In this document: positions 59,488 through 64,000 of the stretch, one piece after another | Numbering within the stretch: the stretch's first letter is position 1 | Layout: every line of letters begins with the position of its first letter | From: Larkinella rosea | GTDB taxonomy: Bacteria; Bacteroidota; Bacteroidia; Cytophagales; Spirosomataceae | Direction: 5' to 3' | Length of the DNA stretch: 64,000 bases | Assembly: GCF_003858635.1 (NCBI RefSeq) | Contig: NZ_RQJO01000008.1 | Span: forward strand, 1,116,001 to 1,180,000 | The notes under the pieces: model-generated | Database searches by the model: none | What the model saw: the letters and a program-made list of their open reading frames with translations, nothing else | Told to the model about the DNA's origin: nothing | Program-made: the position numbers and the translations under genes

Positions 59488-62121
59488 ATGAACACATCTT
59501 TCACACCAATCCGGACCGAGCCCGATCGCTCGACCCCATCTCCCCAACCGCTTGAACAGCCCGAAGTGGTTTCGATCCCGGTCAACCAGGCGCCCTGGTG
59601 GTGGCTGGCTTTCCGGCAACCGAGTTTCTACTGGGGCTTCCTTTGCGTAACGTTTTCGACGCTCTTATTTGCGCTCTTCGATCACTACGTTGCCCAAAAC
59701 GGATTTCCCCGAAATTCGTCCGTGTATATCGCCCATTACCTGATCGCCGTTCTGTATACCGTTGTGTTGTTGTATAGTAAGGAGTTGCGGTTTTTCAAGG
59801 CTCAACCGGAAGAGGGACGTCCGGCCCGCATGCTGGCACTGGTATTGTGGCTCATCAGTGCCTACGCCCTGAACCGGGAGATGCCGGTTTTTCAGCAATC
59901 GGTGTCGTGGCTGCAGGGTATGCTGGTGCTGGCCGGAATCCTGATGGTTGGTGAGAATTGGCTGGAAGGGCTTTCGGTGCGCGGGCAACAGTTGCTGATC
60001 TTCGGACTGGCGATGGTCTGGTGGCTGTTTTTTTACCAGACAATTTACGTCGGTCCTTATTATCATTTCGGTGTTTTGGGGCTGTTTATATTGGGGATTG
60101 GCAGCCATATTTTTATCCCGTTACTCATCACCATTGCCATTGGCCGGATCCTGATTCGAAGCTGGAACGACCACGAGCACCGGCGACCGGCGATTGTGTT
60201 TGGGCTGCTGGTGCCATTGGTGATAACGGGCTGGTTTCTCGTTAAATGGTCCCGAATCAGCACCCAGATTCGCTACACCTCGAATGCGGTTCTGGCCCGG
60301 AATGACGACGAACTGCCCTCGTGGGTTCTGCTGGCGCAGCAACTTCCGGCCGATTGGGTAACGGAACGGTATCTGAAAACCGGTTCGATGTTCAGTCAGT
60401 CGGGTGGTCGCATGAATTCCATTTTTGGGCGGCAGCAGGAACTGCAACGCCATGATCCACTGGTTTTTATGGCCACGGCTTTTCAGAAACCCGAACGGGA
60501 ATTGACGATGGATGTTGACAAACTCATTGGAATGCTGTATACCTCAAGACACCTGACCGAAGAACGGCTATGGGCGGGTACGAACCTGCGAACGACCAAC
60601 GTACTGACACAGGCCCGGATCTATCCCGAATACCGCCTGGCGTATACCGAAAAAACGCTGCACGTGCGGAATGGTGGCCAGACGCAGCAGGAAGCGCTGT
60701 ATACCTTTCACCTGCCGGTTGGTTCAGTGGTCACGTCACTCTCGCTTTGGATTGACGGTCGCGAAGAGAAAGGCGTGCTGACGACTAAAGCCAAAGCCGA
60801 TACGGCGTACCGGACCATTGTAGGCGTCGAACGGCGTGACCCGTCGGTGGTTCACTGGCGGGAAGGAAACCGGGTGACGGTGCGCGTTTTTCCCTGCCTG
60901 CCTTATGGCGAGCGACAGGTAAAAATCGGCATCACCTCACCCCTCCGATTGGAAAACCGGCTGGATGGACCGCAGCAACTGGTCTACGAAAATGCCTGGT
61001 TCGAGGGTCCTGACACGCAGGAAGCAACGGAAACCGTTAAGCTGGATTTCTCGCAAAAACCGCTGCACACCGATCTGCCAGACTTTCTGGAACCCGGTTT
61101 TTTTGACAAACCGCTGGAAAAACAACTGCTCAGCAACGCGGATTATCAATCGGCCTGGGAAATCCGGTTTGATGCGCCCAAGCTGTCCGCTGGTGGATTC
61201 CGTTTTGGCGGTAACACCTACGCTGTCGAACCCGCCCGGCAGACGCTGGAAGCGTTCAGGCCGCAAGCGGTTTTCCTCGATCTGAATCAGGCCTGGACCA
61301 AAGCCGAAATAGATGAAGTGATGAATCTGGCCCAAAACCGTCCGGTTTGGGTGTATGACGAAGGACTGGTTCAACTGACCAAAGACAACCGTGACGAATT
61401 GACCGAACGGCTTCTGAAGCAGCGGTTTAGCGTATTTCCGTTCTATCGTATTCCTGATCCGGCAACGGCTTTGCTGGTCACGAAAGGCTCGGAAGTGGGG
61501 CCACAACTGGAAGATCTGGCTCTTAGTCCGTACGGCGAATCATTGAATCGGCAGGCCGAAAACCGCCCGGCGCTGCGGACGTTTTGCCTGTCGAAACCGT
61601 CGGATCTGGTCAAAACACTGAGCGAACTAGGCGTTCTGCAAACGGATTACGGCACCATCAGCGAATTACAAACGCTGGTAAAACAAAACCGGTTTATTCA
61701 GCAAATGGCTACCGATCAGTCGGTTATGTTGCCACAGGCTGGTCTGCTGATTACCCGAACGCCCGAAACTGTTGCCAAACCGGCTCAGGCAAAAGCGCCC
61801 GATCATTTGATTCGGTTGTATGCCTACAACCATCTGCTGAACCAGATTGGGCGGAATTATTTTTCGAAAAATTACATGAAAGACTCGCTCTCGGCCGAAG
61901 CCCTGCAAGCCAACGTCGTTTCGCCCGTTTCGAGCCTGATTGTGCTGGAAACCCAGGCCGATTATGAGCGTTTCGGTATTCAGAAATCAAAAGACGGTTT
62001 GGCCAATGCGACGCTGAAAAATACCGGTGCGGTGCCGGAACCGCACGAATGGGCTTTGCTTTTTCTGGCGGCCATCTGGATTTTTTATCTCTGGCAAAAA
62101 GGCGGTTATGTGGGCCTTTGA
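59488..62121 (+). CDS. XrtN-system VIT-domain protein with PEP-CTERM-like sorting signal
   Basis: 877 residues. The N terminus has several membrane helices (about 45-265), followed by a VIT-type domain (about 375-490; YTFHLPVGSVV, SLWIDGREEKGVL) and a long C-terminal part. The C terminus carries P-E-P at residues 850-852 (V-P-E-P-H-E-W-A-L), a short membrane helix and Lys/Gly, a PEP-CTERM-like signal. From the known XrtN system, this protein is the dedicated target of the exosortase N encoded next. It overlaps xrtN by 14 bp. Confidence 0.88.
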   Translation: MNTSFTPIRTEPDRSTPSPQPLEQPEVVSIPVNQAPWWWLAFRQPSFYWGFLCVTFSTLLFALFDHYVAQNGFPRNSSVYIAHYLIAVLYTVVLLYSKELRFFKAQPEEGRPARMLALVLWLISAYALNREMPVFQQSVSWLQGMLVLAGILMVGENWLEGLSVRGQQLLIFGLAMVWWLFFYQTIYVGPYYHFGVLGLFILGIGSHIFIPLLITIAIGRILIRSWNDHEHRRPAIVFGLLVPLVITGWFLVKWSRISTQIRYTSNAVLARNDDELPSWVLLAQQLPADWVTERYLKTGSMFSQSGGRMNSIFGRQQELQRHDPLVFMATAFQKPERELTMDVDKLIGMLYTSRHLTEERLWAGTNLRTTNVLTQARIYPEYRLAYTEKTLHVRNGGQTQQEALYTFHLPVGSVVTSLSLWIDGREEKGVLTTKAKADTAYRTIVGVERRDPSVVHWREGNRVTVRVFPCLPYGERQVKIGITSPLRLENRLDGPQQLVYENAWFEGPDTQEATETVKLDFSQKPLHTDLPDFLEPGFFDKPLEKQLLSNADYQSAWEIRFDAPKLSAGGFRFGGNTYAVEPARQTLEAFRPQAVFLDLNQAWTKAEIDEVMNLAQNRPVWVYDEGLVQLTKDNRDELTERLLKQRFSVFPFYRIPDPATALLVTKGSEVGPQLEDLALSPYGESLNRQAENRPALRTFCLSKPSDLVKTLSELGVLQTDYGTISELQTLVKQNRFIQQMATDQSVMLPQAGLLITRTPETVAKPAQAKAPDHLIRLYAYNHLLNQIGRNYFSKNYMKDSLSAEALQANVVSPVSSLIVLETQADYERFGIQKSKDGLANATLKNTGAVPEPHEWALLFLAAIWIFYLWQKGGYVGL

Positions 62122-63169
62122 CCTGACCTTTGGGCTCGGACTGGCGTTGGCGGCTTATGTGCTGCTGACGCCCGCCCGTCGCCGGTGGACCGTCCTGCTC
62201 GGCGGCCTGGCGCTGGCATCGCCCGGTTTGCGGTGGGTGACGGCGGTTTTTGGTTTCCCGATCCGGCTGCAACTGAGCGCGTGGGTTGTGGCCATTTTAC
62301 AGGCTTTGGGTGCCGATGCCACTGCAAATGGCAACCTTATCCGGCTGAATGGCGTCGATTTTGCGGTCGATCCGGCCTGTATGGGTTTGCAAATGACCGG
62401 TTTGTCGGCGCTAACGGGCTTGTTTCTGATCATTCATCTGGAAAACCGCACGCGAACGTATCTCTCGTTCGGCTGGCTGACAGGAGTTGCCGGTGGGGTC
62501 GGAATGTTGCTGATACTGACCAATTTACTGCGGATTCTGGCATTAGTGATCTTCCGGATTGCACCCGAAAATCCGTTGCACGATGCCATAGGCATTGCGT
62601 GTCTGGTAGTGTACCTGCTGATTCCGCTGACCTGGGGCTTGCCGCGGCTTTACGAGCGGGTCGGAAAGCCGCGGCCGCCGGTTTTGGGTCTGGGCTGGAC
62701 GCGGCTGGCAATGCTCTATGGCTTGATGGGGCTGGCCGGGTTTGGGGTGGTTCAGCGGAGTCAGCCGAATTCGTCGGTCACGTTTCCGATTCCGGCGGGG
62801 TATACGAAAAAACAATTGGAAAACGGCTTCAGCCAATACAGCAAAACCGGGTCGCTGGTTTACATAAAACCGGTTCGGACGGCCTACAGTGCCGAACACA
62901 GCCCGGCGGTGTGTTGGCGGGGAAGTGGTTACGAATTTGGAAAGATTGAAGAGGAACTCATCGGAGGGCATCGGGTTTACAGCGGAACGCTTCAGCGCGG
63001 GCGCGAACGACTGTATACGGCCTGGTGGTTCACAAACGGCACCTGCCGCACCATCAGCCAGTTCGATTTCCGCTGGCGAATGCTCCGGGGTGAACCCGCT
63101 TTCGGGCTGGTCAACGTAACCGCTACCCGACCCGATGCGCTGACGGATGCCGTTCAACGGTGGTATTGA
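62108..63169 (+). CDS. xrtN: Exosortase N
   Basis: 353 residues from ATG 62108, with eight or so membrane helices in the N-terminal two-thirds. Exosortase catalytic residues are present: Cys91 (DPACMGLQM), Arg142 (NLLRILALV) and His158 (NPLHDAIGI). The C-terminal part from about 210 is a soluble exported domain. Exosortases cleave a PEP-CTERM-like signal and attach the protein to the cell envelope. Its start overlaps the end of its likely substrate gene by 14 bp. Confidence 0.9.
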   Translation: MWAFDLTFGLGLALAAYVLLTPARRRWTVLLGGLALASPGLRWVTAVFGFPIRLQLSAWVVAILQALGADATANGNLIRLNGVDFAVDPACMGLQMTGLSALTGLFLIIHLENRTRTYLSFGWLTGVAGGVGMLLILTNLLRILALVIFRIAPENPLHDAIGIACLVVYLLIPLTWGLPRLYERVGKPRPPVLGLGWTRLAMLYGLMGLAGFGVVQRSQPNSSVTFPIPAGYTKKQLENGFSQYSKTGSLVYIKPVRTAYSAEHSPAVCWRGSGYEFGKIEEELIGGHRVYSGTLQRGRERLYTAWWFTNGTCRTISQFDFRWRMLRGEPAFGLVNVTATRPDALTDAVQRWY

Positions 63170-63696
63170 CTGTTTCTTTGTTGTATTTTACGGTAACTTA
63201 TTGACTATGAATAATTAATGTGATTGAGGTCTGGCCGGTTTTTTGCATTATAACGGAGAATAAAGTAGCGACAAGCGAACCATTTTGACTGGAAGATGTT
63301 ACAATGACAGTTAAAAATCGTTTATCGTTTTCAGACGTTCAGTATGTTATTTGCATGATTTACGAAACCGTAAACTATAAATGACACAAGCGACATGATT
63401 TTTGGCCGCATAGCGGACGAATGTTTCCGGGTCGCCGGTGCGATAGAAAATAAGTCGTTCTCACTTTCCACCGTGCCTGTAGATACGCAACCTTCTCCCG
63501 CTAATTGCGTACCTAAAGCCACGGGAACGAATTTCGGGGGCTTGTTCTTCTACAACCATGTCGTGCCTACGGCACTTAATCGGCTCGTTGTTAATGAATG
63601 GTATAGTTTGCTTTGTAAATTAATAAACTTGAAACCGGATCAACTACTGAGCTGAAAGGTTTGGATGGGGAATACAAAATTCCTGTCTGTTTAGGT
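63170..63696. other. 527 bp intergenic region with degenerate short repeats
   Basis: No gene is convincing. From about 63470 to 63590 lie related words: CGTGCCTGTAGATACGCAAC, TTGCGTACCTAAAGCCACGG and TACAACCATGTCGTGCCTACG, which pair with one another loosely and resemble the (C)CGTAGGNACG-type repeats common in Bacteroidetes intergenic DNA. An open frame (63395-63655) is produced by these words and is not regarded as coding. Confidence 0.5.
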
Positions 63697-64000
63697 ATGA
63701 AACATTTTAAGTGTACGCACTGCGGAGAACCGAACTATTTCGAGAATAGCCGATGTACGCACTGTGAATACCCACTCGGTTTTGTGGCCCGTGAGCTGGA
63801 ATTGCTTCCGCTAATAGCGCAGGATGCTGAGACATTCCAGATTTACGGTCAGGATGAGACCTTGTATCGCTATTGTGCCAATCACCAATACGGCGTTTGT
63901 AACTGGTTGGTGGAAGACGGTCACTCGCGGTATTGCGAAGCCTGCAAGCTGAACCGGACCATTCCCAATTTGAGCAAACCAGCCTATTTGCAGCGCTGGA
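63697..64000 (+). CDS. Zinc-ribbon protein, putative zinc-binding metallopeptidase family (3' part outside window)
   Basis: The first 101 codons are seen from ATG 63697. Paired cysteines C-x-x-C occur in FKCTHCGEPN and RCTHCEYPLG near the N terminus, and further Cys in CANHQYGVCNW and CEACKLNRTIPNLS. This four-zinc-knuckle start is typical of the putative zinc-binding peptidase family (formerly DUF2248). The catalytic part would lie beyond the window. Function is tentative. Confidence 0.8.
   Translation, partial: MKHFKCTHCGEPNYFENSRCTHCEYPLGFVARELELLPLIAQDAETFQIYGQDETLYRYCANHQYGVCNWLVEDGHSRYCEACKLNRTIPNLSKPAYLQRW

Noticed and set aside
63395-63655. 86-codon small protein
   Set aside because: Its sequence comes from short degenerate repeats; such frames are common false genes.

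Overview
This 64 kb window is chromosomal DNA of a Bacteroidetes bacterium, most likely a Spirosoma/Larkinella-like member of the Cytophagales. That placement is an inference from family content: SusC/SusD outer-membrane pairs with FecI/FecR regulators, a type IX secretion (gliding) C-terminal domain protein, DUF5686 and DUF5723 proteins, an exosortase N system, many SPII lipoproteins and promoter-like TAnnTTTG boxes. I see no rRNA, tRNA, CRISPR array, phage or insertion sequence. The gene order looks like ordinary chromosome with a few accessory islands.

Layout. 1-11 kb: a partial exported sugar-phosphate isomerase-like gene, a TPR-caspase protein, recG, a large type IX-secreted adhesin-like protein, a lone receiver protein, an OmpA-like protein and a DUF5723 protein. 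11-17 kb: Nfu-type Fe-S carrier, the rplU-rpmA ribosomal operon, a possible structured RNA, a thioredoxin-like protein, a coiled-coil lipoprotein, an aldo/keto reductase and a TPR lipoprotein. 17-24 kb: a SusD-SusC-FecR operon with its ECF sigma factor divergently placed. 24-33 kb: a CrtA-like protein, DUF2147, DUF5686 coupled to a sterol-desaturase-like enzyme, a second ECF sigma factor coupled to a membrane-plus-barrel partner, an SMR-type transporter and a HAD phosphatase. 33-41 kb: a third ECF sigma factor, nth, ndk, an NrnA-like phosphoesterase, two FKBP lipoproteins, rdgB and a PpiD-like foldase.

41-45 kb is a low-density stretch holding the remains of a haloalkane-dehalogenase-like gene, an esterase, a DUF4142 lipoprotein and an AbrB-like protein with a duplicated motif. 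45-50 kb carries three exported enzymes (an enolase-superfamily protein and two RraA-like aldolases) and recX. 50-52 kb holds a DUF4258/DUF2283/methyltransferase chain and nrdB. 52-57 kb has a glycosyltransferase and a tetronate-catabolism set (DUF1537 kinase, DenD-like dehydrogenase, GntP permease). 57-59 kb has a TetX-like flavoprotein with a TetR regulator. 59-63 kb is the exosortase N gene with its VIT-domain substrate. The window ends in a repeat-rich spacer and a partial zinc-ribbon protein.

The most unusual structural signal is a set of at least eleven long intergenic inverted repeats, most beginning at or within a few bases of a stop codon. They use a handful of distinct sequence vocabularies, and several share the same loop sequence. 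One supplies the last eleven codons and the stop of nth.
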